DNA of 52,310 bases from Gammaproteobacteria bacterium 39-13 (GTDB taxonomy: Bacteria; Pseudomonadota; Gammaproteobacteria; Berkiellales; Berkiellaceae): assembly GCA_001898235.1 (NCBI GenBank), contig MKTN01000047.1:1-52310 (forward strand), written 5' to 3'. Of the stretch, positions 16,961 through 25,317 are shown piece by piece. The position numbers were made by a program, and so were the translations under genes. Under the pieces are notes generated by a model that was given only the letters and a program-made list of their open reading frames with translations, did no database searches and was not told the DNA's origin. Positions within the stretch are counted from its first letter, which is position 1. Every line of letters begins with the position of its first letter.

Positions 16961-18121
16961 TTAATTTTGCTTTTTTAACTCAACAGGGATGGGCGTTATC
17001 TGCTGTTTTGCTTCCTTTAGCACCTTTTTTTTATCGCTTTGATGCGGTTGGGTTTGTTCTTTGATTTTATTTTCTTTAAGCGCTGAGGTGGTAGGTTTGG
17101 ACAAAATAACTGCTTTAGAATCATCATAGTTTGCTTTTATCGCAGAATTATTTTGCGTGGTCTGTCCTTGGATCGACTCAATTTTTTTCTTTTGTGGATC
17201 TGCTTGAAGATCATTTTTTACTTGATTTTTACCATTCTTTTGCTCAGTTTTTTTTGTCTTTGCATGATGATTCTGCGCTTTTGTTCCATGCTCATCTTTT
17301 TTCTGGGTCGTATCACCATTAGAAGGTGTCACGCTCTCTGAAGCTTTTATTTCAGCCGGTTTTTCTTCTTTCTTCTCATGATTCTTTGCTTCATCCAGCT
17401 CATCTGAATAAATATCGTCGTCGTTCCCATTTTCCGTTGTTGAATCCATAAATAAATATTTTCGATGTTGGAAATAGGCATCGCGCATAAAAGAATATTC
17501 ATCAACTGCTAAAACATCCAGCACGGACTCTTTGCGTAACAATCGTGCTCTCAGATCGATAAAGTCTACAGCTAAGAATGCATACTTCCAGTCAGATTCA
17601 ACCCAAGGCCAAACGCTAAATGCATAATAATCAACCGCCATCCCAAGCGCATCTCTAAAGGTGCTAGGACCTAAGAAAGGCAGTACAAGATAAGAAGAAT
17701 TTTCGTATCCCCAATGATAGAGGGTTTGACCAAAATCTTCTTTACGATGCTCTAATCCCAGTGCAGAGGCAGGATCAAATAATCCAAAGATACCAATTGT
17801 AGAGTTGATTAAAAACCGGCTTGCATCGTGCGCTGCATAACCAAATTTAAACTGTAAGACATCATTAGCAACATTGGGGAGCTCTCTTAAATTATCAAAG
17901 AAGTTCCCAATACCTACTTGAAATGGTGCGGGTAAATACCTAAGGTACAAATAAGCGACAGGCTTAGCAACAGCTGAATCAACAACTTTATTAAAACGAA
18001 AAGTAGCTCTATTTAGCCCTTCAAAGGGATCTTGAGCATGCGGATTTGTTTGAGAACAACCCCACATTGCCATACACGCAACGCTCATCAATAAAGTGCG
18101 ACGCAACATGTGCACATCCAT
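16961..18121 (-). CDS. mlaA: MlaA (VacJ) lipoprotein with a long charged C-terminal tail
   Basis: MlaA is the outer-membrane lipoprotein that removes phospholipids from the outer leaflet in the Mla lipid-transport system. The N-terminus has a lipoprotein signal ending AMWGC. The MlaA domain (about 28-225) shows DPFEGLNRATFRFN, the RELPNVANDVLQ region, LINSTIGIFGLFDPAS and EDFGQTLYHWGY. The remaining 150 or so residues are low-complexity, rich in Lys, Gln, Glu, Asn and Thr, and predicted disordered by eye; the family usually ends near residue 230-250. An alternative ATG four codons in (18109) is equally good. The gene is monocistronic, with a terminator on each side. The other Mla genes are not in the window. 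Confidence 0.92.
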   Translation of the reverse strand: MDVHMLRRTLLMSVACMAMWGCSQTNPHAQDPFEGLNRATFRFNKVVDSAVAKPVAYLYLRYLPAPFQVGIGNFFDNLRELPNVANDVLQFKFGYAAHDASRFLINSTIGIFGLFDPASALGLEHRKEDFGQTLYHWGYENSSYLVLPFLGPSTFRDALGMAVDYYAFSVWPWVESDWKYAFLAVDFIDLRARLLRKESVLDVLAVDEYSFMRDAYFQHRKYLFMDSTTENGNDDDIYSDELDEAKNHEKKEEKPAEIKASESVTPSNGDTTQKKDEHGTKAQNHHAKTKKTEQKNGKNQVKNDLQADPQKKKIESIQGQTTQNNSAIKANYDDSKAVILSKPTTSALKENKIKEQTQPHQSDKKKVLKEAKQQITPIPVELKKQN

Positions 18122-18217
18122 ATCTTAAGAATTTACGTTAAGTTTAGCTGTTGGAAAGGTAAGTACAAAATAATTTTTATAAGTAGAGTTGTGAACTTAA
18201 TATATTTGCTTAACAAA

Positions 18218-18245
18218 AAAAAGCCCTGCATTTGCAGGGCTTTTT
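18218..18245. terminator. Intrinsic terminator after the porin gene
   Basis: A perfect GCCCTGC / GCAGGGC stem with loop ATTT is flanked by A8 on the left and T5 on the right. It is the classical form, lies eight bases after the porin stop codon, and could work in both directions. Confidence 0.85.
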
Positions 18246-18253
18246 CAGGTATT

Positions 18254-19702
18254 TTACCAAGAAACTTGGCCTCTTAAACCTAAAGCATCAACGTCAACTG
18301 AGCCTGGGAGATCAGTTCTAACATAGTTAGCCATGAATCTAACGTTGTCATTAACCCACCAAGTTAAACCAACTGTTGTGCTATGAACAGAGCCTACTAC
18401 GTCTTGAACGCTTACGCCTGTTCTAAAGTTATTAGCACCAGTGGCAGGAGCATTGAAAACATCTACTGCAGAAGCGGGTACAAAATCAATGAATTGGAAG
18501 TATGGATTATTTGCAAATGCAGCGTTATCCAATAAATCTACAAAGCTATGACGTACCCCAATTTCCCAAGCCCCTCTACGAGAGTGTGGGTGAACTGCAC
18601 CGAATGTTCCGCTGTCAAAGTCGTATTCTCTGGTTTCACCGGTCAATACATAGGAAGCAGCTACGTACCAACCATGGTAATCCAAATCTCCGGGAGGGTT
18701 ACGAAGATCAGAAACGCCGAAGAAATCATCGCGCGCCACATCTGCCAACATGTATTCACCTTGGAGCAAGAATGGCCCCCAACGGCCTGCTAATTCAAAT
18801 CCCCAAACATCATGGTGTCTGGAAGAATTGGGTGGAATGTTTGTAAAGATATCGGGTGTTTGACGAGCTAAAACTTCTAATCCCGCTACATAATCAAAGT
18901 TATTAGCATTAGGATGAAACTTCTCATAACGTGCTGAAACACCTGCATGATAGACAGTATAATCATCATGAACAGGTGAGAAAGTGATACGTCCACCAAT
19001 TCCCCAATCATCGCTACCTGGATCACTATCAAAAGGACCTACGCCAGCGATAGGGGTACCCGCAGGAACTGGGCCAAATGGACCAATAGCAGGTTGTGAT
19101 AACACATCACCGGTTGCACGAAAACCTGCAGATGGTTCATAAACTGCACCAGCCGCCGTAAACATAGTGCCATGCCATTCTCCGTATAAACCTAGCCCTT
19201 TGTTAGGTGCAAAGGCGCCGGAAGGTAAGGAAATTTCCATAAATTGCGTATCGTTAGCACTTTGCCAGTTTTCCAAACCAAATGGAATACTTACTTGGCC
19301 CAAAGCAAACCAAAGATTTTTGCAACCACTATATCCAATGAATGCTTCGCCTAAACGAGTACGGCCTGGTACGCCTGGATCATCATCGTGATCTAAGTCA
19401 ATTTTATAAACCCAATCATGCCCTACACCACCTTTAAAGGTAATACGCGCGCTTCGGATATGAGCACCACTTGGGAAAGCGCTAGCATTTTCGTTATCAT
19501 CTGCATCAAAGAAAGCTTGATCTAAAAATAATCTTCCGCCAATTTTAAACCAGTAGTTATTTCCATCTAGTTCAAAAACTTCTAAGCCACCCTTGGTATC
19601 AACCGTCATACCACCAGCACCAGCCAATGCGGGACCGGAGGCAACAGTACCAAGACCAGCTAACGCCAGCATGGCCAATTTATTTTTTGTCATTTTGCTC
19701 AT
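18254..19702 (-). CDS. Outer-membrane porin, OprO/OprP-like
   Basis: An outer-membrane beta-barrel of 482 residues. The signal peptide is about 27 residues (cleavage after GPALA). The mature part is rich in aromatic and Gly residues in alternating strands, contains YWFKIGGRLFLDQAFF and VYKIDLDHDD, typical of the phosphate-selective porin O/P family, and ends in a Trp (LRGQVSW), the usual last-strand aromatic residue. Specificity for phosphate or polyphosphate is not proven by these motifs; close relatives are also general anion porins. ATG at 19702 with GGGAGAG eight bases upstream; a second ATG three codons in is less well placed. Monocistronic, with a strong terminator. Confidence 0.88.
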   Translation of the reverse strand: MSKMTKNKLAMLALAGLGTVASGPALAGAGGMTVDTKGGLEVFELDGNNYWFKIGGRLFLDQAFFDADDNENASAFPSGAHIRSARITFKGGVGHDWVYKIDLDHDDDPGVPGRTRLGEAFIGYSGCKNLWFALGQVSIPFGLENWQSANDTQFMEISLPSGAFAPNKGLGLYGEWHGTMFTAAGAVYEPSAGFRATGDVLSQPAIGPFGPVPAGTPIAGVGPFDSDPGSDDWGIGGRITFSPVHDDYTVYHAGVSARYEKFHPNANNFDYVAGLEVLARQTPDIFTNIPPNSSRHHDVWGFELAGRWGPFLLQGEYMLADVARDDFFGVSDLRNPPGDLDYHGWYVAASYVLTGETREYDFDSGTFGAVHPHSRRGAWEIGVRHSFVDLLDNAAFANNPYFQFIDFVPASAVDVFNAPATGANNFRTGVSVQDVVGSVHSTTVGLTWWVNDNVRFMANYVRTDLPGSVDVDALGLRGQVSW

Positions 19703-20018
19703 CTACAATCTCTCCCATCGGAATGCATCACGGTTGAATGTGATAAAGAAACGTTTTTTAACGCAGTTTTATTGTTATTATCCAATCTGCGGGTCATTTC
19801 GACGATGCATACTATATGCTCTTCAAGCCGCACCTTCAATATGATTGCCCGCTTGCTTAGGCGTTATCGGGAAACGATATTCACCTTGCCTGAATAGCAA
19901 AATCAAAATGTTTTGATAGTTCTTATCGCACATTGGTTTAAAGACGCGCCATTTTATCAAAAATGACGCATCTTACAAAATCTTCTTACTTAGTTTGAAG
20001 TGCCTAGTAATGAGGGGG
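19703..20018. other. Intergenic region upstream of the porin gene
   Basis: These 316 bases separate the porin start from the end of the large membrane protein gene on the same strand. They should contain the porin promoter and perhaps a terminator for the upstream gene, but I see no confident -35/-10 pair and no stem with T-run. No ORF is supported. Confidence 0.4.
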
Positions 20019-23000
20019 TTATTGGGGAGGTTGTCTATACCATAATCCGCCGGTAGAAAAGCACTGCCAACCCCAGCGAAGCCATCTTATCAAAGAAAAA
20101 GCAAGCCATAATGCCCACAGCAGCATAAGTATTCTGTAAACATACAAAGGTAAGGAAACTACCCAAGCATGTGGTAATTCGCGAGAAGAGATATCTTGAT
20201 ACCACTGCAATTGAAAATAAGTTGGAAAAGAAAATATAGATTGAACAAAATCAACATAGGGTGTCCCTAGTTGCATTTGCGGTGTGCCTAAAAGACCACT
20301 TGATATACTTGTAAACAAACTAACTACAAACAATAGTGTCAGCAAAGATAATCCGACTTGTATGACTTGAAACGAAAATTCGCTCATCGCTATAGTGGCT
20401 TCTCCTCTTTTACGCATTGCAAAAAACCATGCGACAACAATTAATGCTGCTAAGGGCGTCGCTACGGCGATCCCAACACCCAACAAGAGCCATTGCCATG
20501 TGGTTAATGGTGTCTTTGCAAATTTACCTAGCATTATTGCAACTAATACAACAACAATCAGTATGCCCCAGAATAAAACGGCAGGGCCTACAGCAGGTCC
20601 CCCCAATGCTAAAATCCAACGATCTTTTCCTAACTGTAGATTAATCAGCGTGTTACTTGATGATTGGTTTAAATCCGCTGTAGGTGTCGCATAATAGTTA
20701 CGGATCCCTTCAGGTAATTGCCATTTTAACTCTATCTGTTGCTCACCAGGATGAATGGGTATTGTGATTTCACCTTTTCTCGCATTTAACGGCTGACTCA
20801 TCCCGTTAATTAAGACATCCTGCAATTTAGCTTCTTGAGGGATCTTTAGGGAGTGCGTACCCCCTAAACTGCTGCGTGCTAAAAAGTTAAGTGTGTTATC
20901 TGTCGCCCGTTTTCCAGGCACTATTGTTAAACGGCTGTTTTCAATAGTGAAGGTTTCTCCTGCAACCGCGACAGGACGTGTCACAGAAATAGTGAGCGTT
21001 TCTCCAGGCCATGGATACCAGGTTGGAAACCAACGTCCCTGCGGATTTTGCTGATGAATGATAGGGATCCCTTCAAAACGACAGTGCCATTGTGATATAG
21101 CATCTAATTGCCATATTTCTTTTATATTATTTTGTGTCGGCGCTATCAATTTTATTTCAGGCATTTGCTTTAGCTTTGACTTCCAAGAAATACTACGTTG
21201 ATTTTCTCCCATGGAAACAAAAACTTTCGCATCCTTTACCTCAACATTGTCTGAAAGTATTGATTCTCCCTGCACTAATGGGATCTGAACATTGATAGCG
21301 CCTTGAAGTGGCGCATCGCGACGTAATTCATTGAATATTTCCCAATCAAAACCTAATTTCAATGTACGTGTTAACACAACATAAGTTGGCATTTGCCCTG
21401 GGGTAAATGAAGAAGCATTTGAAGCAGCAATCTGTGCAGATTTAACACGGGTAAAATATAAACTTTCACCTTGCAACTGATGACGAAAAACACCATCAAC
21501 AGTCCACCCCTCAGTGTGAGACTCTACTACTTTTGGTTTTAAGGGAACAATCACGTCAAATTTATCTTGTTTGCCAACGGCCCCCTCTAAAACAACCTCA
21601 TGTACTCCTTGTTCTAATTGTACCCATAATTGTTGCTTTTCTAGTTGCAAATATTTTGCCGCGACACCATCCACTGTAACACTTTGTGGCATCCATTTAT
21701 CTATGCTACTAGGCAATGGGATCGCTGTTTTAACGGCTGCGTGGATAGTTAATTTTAATGTCAACTGATCAGGTGTTGTTTGCACAACTAAACGAGAAAT
21801 GTCGGCACACTCTGGTAAGCAATGAGCCGGCTCTAATAAACGATCTTTTAGCTCACCCAATAGCTCCTGACTAGGAAAATCAGCATAAGCATTACTAGGC
21901 ATTATTCCTACTAAGCTCGTTGCTGCAAATATCAAAGCCATGAACAAACTTAAAGTGGTGCTAGAAGAGGGTAGCGAACGTTTCATATTAGTAATGAAAG
22001 GTTCATTCTGTCGCCAAAGAATAGATAAGGCATACATCAATAGGATCATAAGTACAACCTGCAAAATTTTAAGGCAAGAGGTAACACTGCTAGATAATAT
22101 CCATAAAGTAAGTTTTTGATCTTTTAGAACCGGGCCATTCCAATTCAATTGAAATTCATCCCAATACCATGCAGGGATCCCGGGTCCCGTTTGTATTTTT
22201 GCATTGGGATCATAATCCACTAAGGGTGGAGCTTGATCTTTCATCTCTGAAAGATTTCCTCCTAACATCGCTTTACTCGCACCAGCACCACCTGCCATGG
22301 ATTCCATTGCCGCACGAGGAGATGCAGGCAAAGCCACCATTCCCTGTACAGCATATCGCTGTTGTTTAGCCATCAGAGCAACAGGAGAACTATTGGGAAC
22401 CGTTAACTGAGGATAAATCGCTTCGCGAATTTGTTTTACCATAAACGGTAATGCAATCAATACGAGTACAACTAAACTTAAGCGTGAATAATATAAGATC
22501 CAAGTTCTTGCATTTCCCATCGGTAAGACTTTCAATAATCCCAAAGCAGCAATTAAATTTAACCAGCTATATATCGGCGCCCCACGTTCTCGGTAAATTA
22601 AGGTTAAAGTAACAAGCGCTAATACCCCCCATCTAATCCCCAATAATTTAGCCGTTGCCGCCGCCATGATTAATACCAAAAACAAATCCAACAAGGTCCA
22701 TTCCTGAATCCAAGCATTGGTGACAGAATCAACACCCCAGGCCCCTAATAACATCCAGCCCGGTGGCAAAATAAGTGTTGATGATAAGGATTTCACATCA
22801 ACATCCCATCCTATTGCAGGTAAATGAAAAGGACGTCCCAAAATTCGAGACACTCCCGTTAAGTTAAGCTGGCCTTGACGAATTTCAATCCCGGGTGGAT
22901 CATTATCATCTAATTGTGTAATTAATTTATTTTGACCATCAATGGCTGCACTAGAAAGAATATAAGGTGGCGCCATTCTTAATCGTGAAGTATTTTGTGC

Positions 23001-24110
23001 TGATCCAATTAGTGTATCTTGTGTGATGTATCCCTTTCCTGAGAAATCTAACCACAATTTACGCTGTAATTGTAACTCTTCTGAACGCTTTTCTTGTCCA
23101 CGGCGTTTCTCTACTATCACTAAATTTGTATCTGATTTCATTAAATAGGTTGGTAGCGTTTTCCAAGCCTCTGGCATATCGGTTTGTTGTGGATCAATAC
23201 TCAATGCACCTTCAACTTCAACCAAACGTAAATCATTATAAGGTTGAAATGCCCAAATCTCATCTTGTGGCCATGGTGCTAAATGTTTTTGTAAACTAAA
23301 TTTATCTTGCTTGGACAAAAAGCGACTTCGGATCTTAATCTCCCAAAAGCCAGGCTTGATTTGCAAACGCAACATCCCATTCTCTTCCAACTTTGCAGGC
23401 AAATCACTTTGTACTTGCAAAGGTAATGTGTCTGGTTGCAATACTGGACCAATGAAAGCTTCTCGGATCTGGCCCGTCGCTTTGAGACGTATTAAGGTAT
23501 TGTCTGTTTGAGGAATATGATCTTGAATTAAGCGATATACTTTAAAAGAAAGGGTATCTTCTTTTTCTGATAAATTTTGATCAAGTTGTTGACGAAGCCA
23601 TATTTTTCCATCAGCATTACGCTCCGGTTGTACTATAGGCTTTGCATTTAAAGTAAGCGTTACCGTTCCTGTATTAGGAGGGATTTGAACATAATCAGGT
23701 AATTTATCCCATGTAAATTGACCTTGGATAGTATATTCCCCTTGAGGAAGATAGGCTGCAGGTCCTCCCTGATGCGTTTCTACGGGGATCAATTTGTCAT
23801 TTATTTTAACTTGCTCTGGCCACCCTTCATTATCACCCGGAAGTCGCACCCATCCATCCACATAGTTCATTGCAGTCAGAGTAAACTGCCCACTTTGTTC
23901 ATTTAATTGTAATTTCAGATTAGTCTGCCAAACGCAGACATGCTCATCACCATTATTATAGGGAGTTGGACAAAGTGACTCTTGTGCTCCATGTAATACC
24001 CAATCTTTCCAAGGTTGTAGTACCTCTGGTATATCTCCCTTCGTTTGTGCCAGCAAAGGGAATGATAGAAAAAATGCCAGAAATATCAAAAATATTTTAT
24101 TTCTCATCAT
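20019..24110 (-). CDS. Large unknown membrane protein with two similar exported halves
   Basis: I do not recognise this 1363-residue protein as a named family. It starts with a signal peptide (cleavage about residue 21, PLLAQ). Residues about 22-470 look beta-rich and extracytoplasmic. Membrane helices cluster at about 473-557, 667-690 and 717-738. The last of these ends like a second signal peptide (MPSNAYA then DF), and is followed by another beta-rich region to about 1165 and four C-terminal helices (about 1170-1345). The N-terminal stretch with RLPGDNEGWPEQVKIND and YLPQGEYTIQGQF resembles a later stretch with PLPSSIDKWMPQSVTVDG and QLEQGVHEVVLEG, so the protein looks internally duplicated. 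It follows the SDR gene by 14 bases. AAGGA precedes two adjacent ATG codons. Confidence 0.85.
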   Translation of the reverse strand: MMRNKIFLIFLAFFLSFPLLAQTKGDIPEVLQPWKDWVLHGAQESLCPTPYNNGDEHVCVWQTNLKLQLNEQSGQFTLTAMNYVDGWVRLPGDNEGWPEQVKINDKLIPVETHQGGPAAYLPQGEYTIQGQFTWDKLPDYVQIPPNTGTVTLTLNAKPIVQPERNADGKIWLRQQLDQNLSEKEDTLSFKVYRLIQDHIPQTDNTLIRLKATGQIREAFIGPVLQPDTLPLQVQSDLPAKLEENGMLRLQIKPGFWEIKIRSRFLSKQDKFSLQKHLAPWPQDEIWAFQPYNDLRLVEVEGALSIDPQQTDMPEAWKTLPTYLMKSDTNLVIVEKRRGQEKRSEELQLQRKLWLDFSGKGYITQDTLIGSAQNTSRLRMAPPYILSSAAIDGQNKLITQLDDNDPPGIEIRQGQLNLTGVSRILGRPFHLPAIGWDVDVKSLSSTLILPPGWMLLGAWGVDSVTNAWIQEWTLLDLFLVLIMAAATAKLLGIRWGVLALVTLTLIYRERGAPIYSWLNLIAALGLLKVLPMGNARTWILYYSRLSLVVLVLIALPFMVKQIREAIYPQLTVPNSSPVALMAKQQRYAVQGMVALPASPRAAMESMAGGAGASKAMLGGNLSEMKDQAPPLVDYDPNAKIQTGPGIPAWYWDEFQLNWNGPVLKDQKLTLWILSSSVTSCLKILQVVLMILLMYALSILWRQNEPFITNMKRSLPSSSTTLSLFMALIFAATSLVGIMPSNAYADFPSQELLGELKDRLLEPAHCLPECADISRLVVQTTPDQLTLKLTIHAAVKTAIPLPSSIDKWMPQSVTVDGVAAKYLQLEKQQLWVQLEQGVHEVVLEGAVGKQDKFDVIVPLKPKVVESHTEGWTVDGVFRHQLQGESLYFTRVKSAQIAASNASSFTPGQMPTYVVLTRTLKLGFDWEIFNELRRDAPLQGAINVQIPLVQGESILSDNVEVKDAKVFVSMGENQRSISWKSKLKQMPEIKLIAPTQNNIKEIWQLDAISQWHCRFEGIPIIHQQNPQGRWFPTWYPWPGETLTISVTRPVAVAGETFTIENSRLTIVPGKRATDNTLNFLARSSLGGTHSLKIPQEAKLQDVLINGMSQPLNARKGEITIPIHPGEQQIELKWQLPEGIRNYYATPTADLNQSSSNTLINLQLGKDRWILALGGPAVGPAVLFWGILIVVVLVAIMLGKFAKTPLTTWQWLLLGVGIAVATPLAALIVVAWFFAMRKRGEATIAMSEFSFQVIQVGLSLLTLLFVVSLFTSISSGLLGTPQMQLGTPYVDFVQSIFSFPTYFQLQWYQDISSRELPHAWVVSLPLYVYRILMLLWALWLAFSLIRWLRWGWQCFSTGGLWYRQPPQ

Positions 24111-24124
24111 TAATCCTTTGATGT

Positions 24125-24949
24125 CTATTCGTCCAAGAAAAAATCGTTTTGTAACGGTGTACCAGGTGACACCGCGTATTGTTGAAAATCAGTTATACCT
24201 TTAGCACTTAGATAATTTTCATCTATAAAAAACTGCCCCGTCACGCTACGACTATCTTCCCGCAATATCATGCTTGCAGCCTTAGCAACAATCGAAGGCA
24301 ATCTACTTGCTTGATAAATACTTTCAGGGAAATTATTTTTAATAGCAGCCGTAGCTATAGTTGTTTTTGGCCATAAAGAATTCACGGCAATAGAAAAAGG
24401 TTTTAATTCCTCTGCCATCCCTAAGGTACACATGCTCATACCATATTTGGACATGGTATAAGCAACATGATCTTTGAACCAACGAGGGTTCATATTTAAA
24501 GGGGGAGATAAATTTAGGATATGTGCATTTTCTGCTTTTTTCAGGTAGGGAATACATGCTTGAGAGCAAGCAAATGTAGCTCGTGCATTCACTGCAAACA
24601 TCAAATCAAATTTTTTAAGAGGTGTGGTTAAGGTATCGCTTAAACTAATGGCACTGGCATTATTCACTAATATATCTATGCCTGCGAACTGCTTATAGGC
24701 AGTTGCCACCATCTCTTGAATGGCGAGTTCATCCCTGACATCTAACTCGATAACAAGAACTTGAGCACCTAATTTATCTATCTCTTCAGCAACAGTATAA
24801 ATTGTGCCTTCCAACTTAGGATGAGGACTAACCGTTTTCCCCGTGACAATAATATTGGCACCCATTTTTGCCAATGTAATCGCGATTTCTCTGCCTATAC
24901 CACGGCTACTGCCAGTGATAATCGCCGTTTTGCCTGTAAGTGAACCCAT
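24125..24949 (-). CDS. Short-chain dehydrogenase/reductase (HSDL2-like)
   Basis: An NAD(P)-dependent oxidoreductase of 274 residues with a Rossmann fold. The cofactor motif TGSSRGIGRE is at about 12-21, NNAS is at about 97-100, and the catalytic Tyr and Lys are in YTMSKYG; a Ser in LNLSPPL is the third member. The phrase MNPRWFKDHVAYTMSKYGMS and the late NSLWPKTTIATAA are typical of the hydroxysteroid dehydrogenase-like 2 branch, whose substrate in bacteria is unknown. AAGGGG lies before the ATG at 24949. The next gene, encoding the 1363-residue membrane protein, begins 14 bases further, so they are probably one transcript, although a functional link is not evident. Confidence 0.9.
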   Translation of the reverse strand: MGSLTGKTAIITGSSRGIGREIAITLAKMGANIIVTGKTVSPHPKLEGTIYTVAEEIDKLGAQVLVIELDVRDELAIQEMVATAYKQFAGIDILVNNASAISLSDTLTTPLKKFDLMFAVNARATFACSQACIPYLKKAENAHILNLSPPLNMNPRWFKDHVAYTMSKYGMSMCTLGMAEELKPFSIAVNSLWPKTTIATAAIKNNFPESIYQASRLPSIVAKAASMILREDSRSVTGQFFIDENYLSAKGITDFQQYAVSPGTPLQNDFFLDE

Positions 24950-24960
24950 CCTTGTCCCCT

Positions 24961-25126
24961 TTGCACTCTTGCTATTTTTCTTTTAGGCTCCTGCCTACGC
25001 AATTGTTTCGGCATGGCTGATAGTTGGCCTTGCGGTAGCTATTAGCGAAAGCAGGTTGTTGGCTGCCCTCTTCGCAACAGTCATATATTGCTCCTCTCTC
25101 TATTTTGATTCGAGCGTATATAGTTC
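24961..25126. repeat. Dispersed palindromic repeat, family A copy 1
   Basis: It contains TTTTAGGC, TGCCT, GCAA and TTCGGCA in the same order and spacing as the copy at 45859-45979. It ends with GATTCGAGCGTATATA, an inverted version of the family's outer end. Its right edge merges with the MITE-like element that begins near 25117. Confidence 0.5.
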
Positions 25127-25314
25127 ACAGCACATGGCTTTTTGGCGAGACGCCAAGGGCCGAGCAACCGCCTACGCCAAAGGCTACGGCGTGACCTCAT
25201 GACTAAAACCCGCCGAAGCATTTGCGAAGGCGGGCCGGAGTGTACAAAAAGTACATGAAGATTGTGAGGTCCCAAATGCAACAAAGCCAAAAAATCAGGT
25301 GCGAAGACTATATC
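25117..25314. repeat. MITE-like element of about 200 bp with imperfect terminal inverted repeats
   Basis: The ends are inverted copies of about 28 bases with roughly three-quarters identity: both begin ATATAGT, share GCAC, and finish TTTTTGGC. Inside are nested hairpins, namely CCCGCC/GGCGGG around 25209-25235, TGTAC(AAAAA)GTACA near 25240-25255, and GACCTCA/TGAGGTC linking the two sides. There is no transposase. It abuts the hrpA stop codon by four bases. Confidence 0.6.
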
Positions 25315-25317
25315 AAT

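Larger units (their letters stand above)
24950..25317. other. Intergenic region composed almost wholly of repeats
   Basis: These 368 bases between hrpA and the SDR gene hold a family A repeat (about 24961-25126) and a MITE-like element (about 25117-25314), leaving hardly any unique sequence. The SDR promoter must lie in or next to repeat DNA. Reading frames across it have no codon structure of a gene. Confidence 0.6.

Noticed and set aside
18502..18846. Plus-strand 114-residue frame inside the porin gene
   Set aside because: Antisense to a clearly coding porin; composition follows the opposite strand's codons.
25081..25290. Minus-strand 69-residue frame in the gap after hrpA
   Set aside because: It lies in the MITE-like repeat; Arg-rich translation comes from the palindromes.
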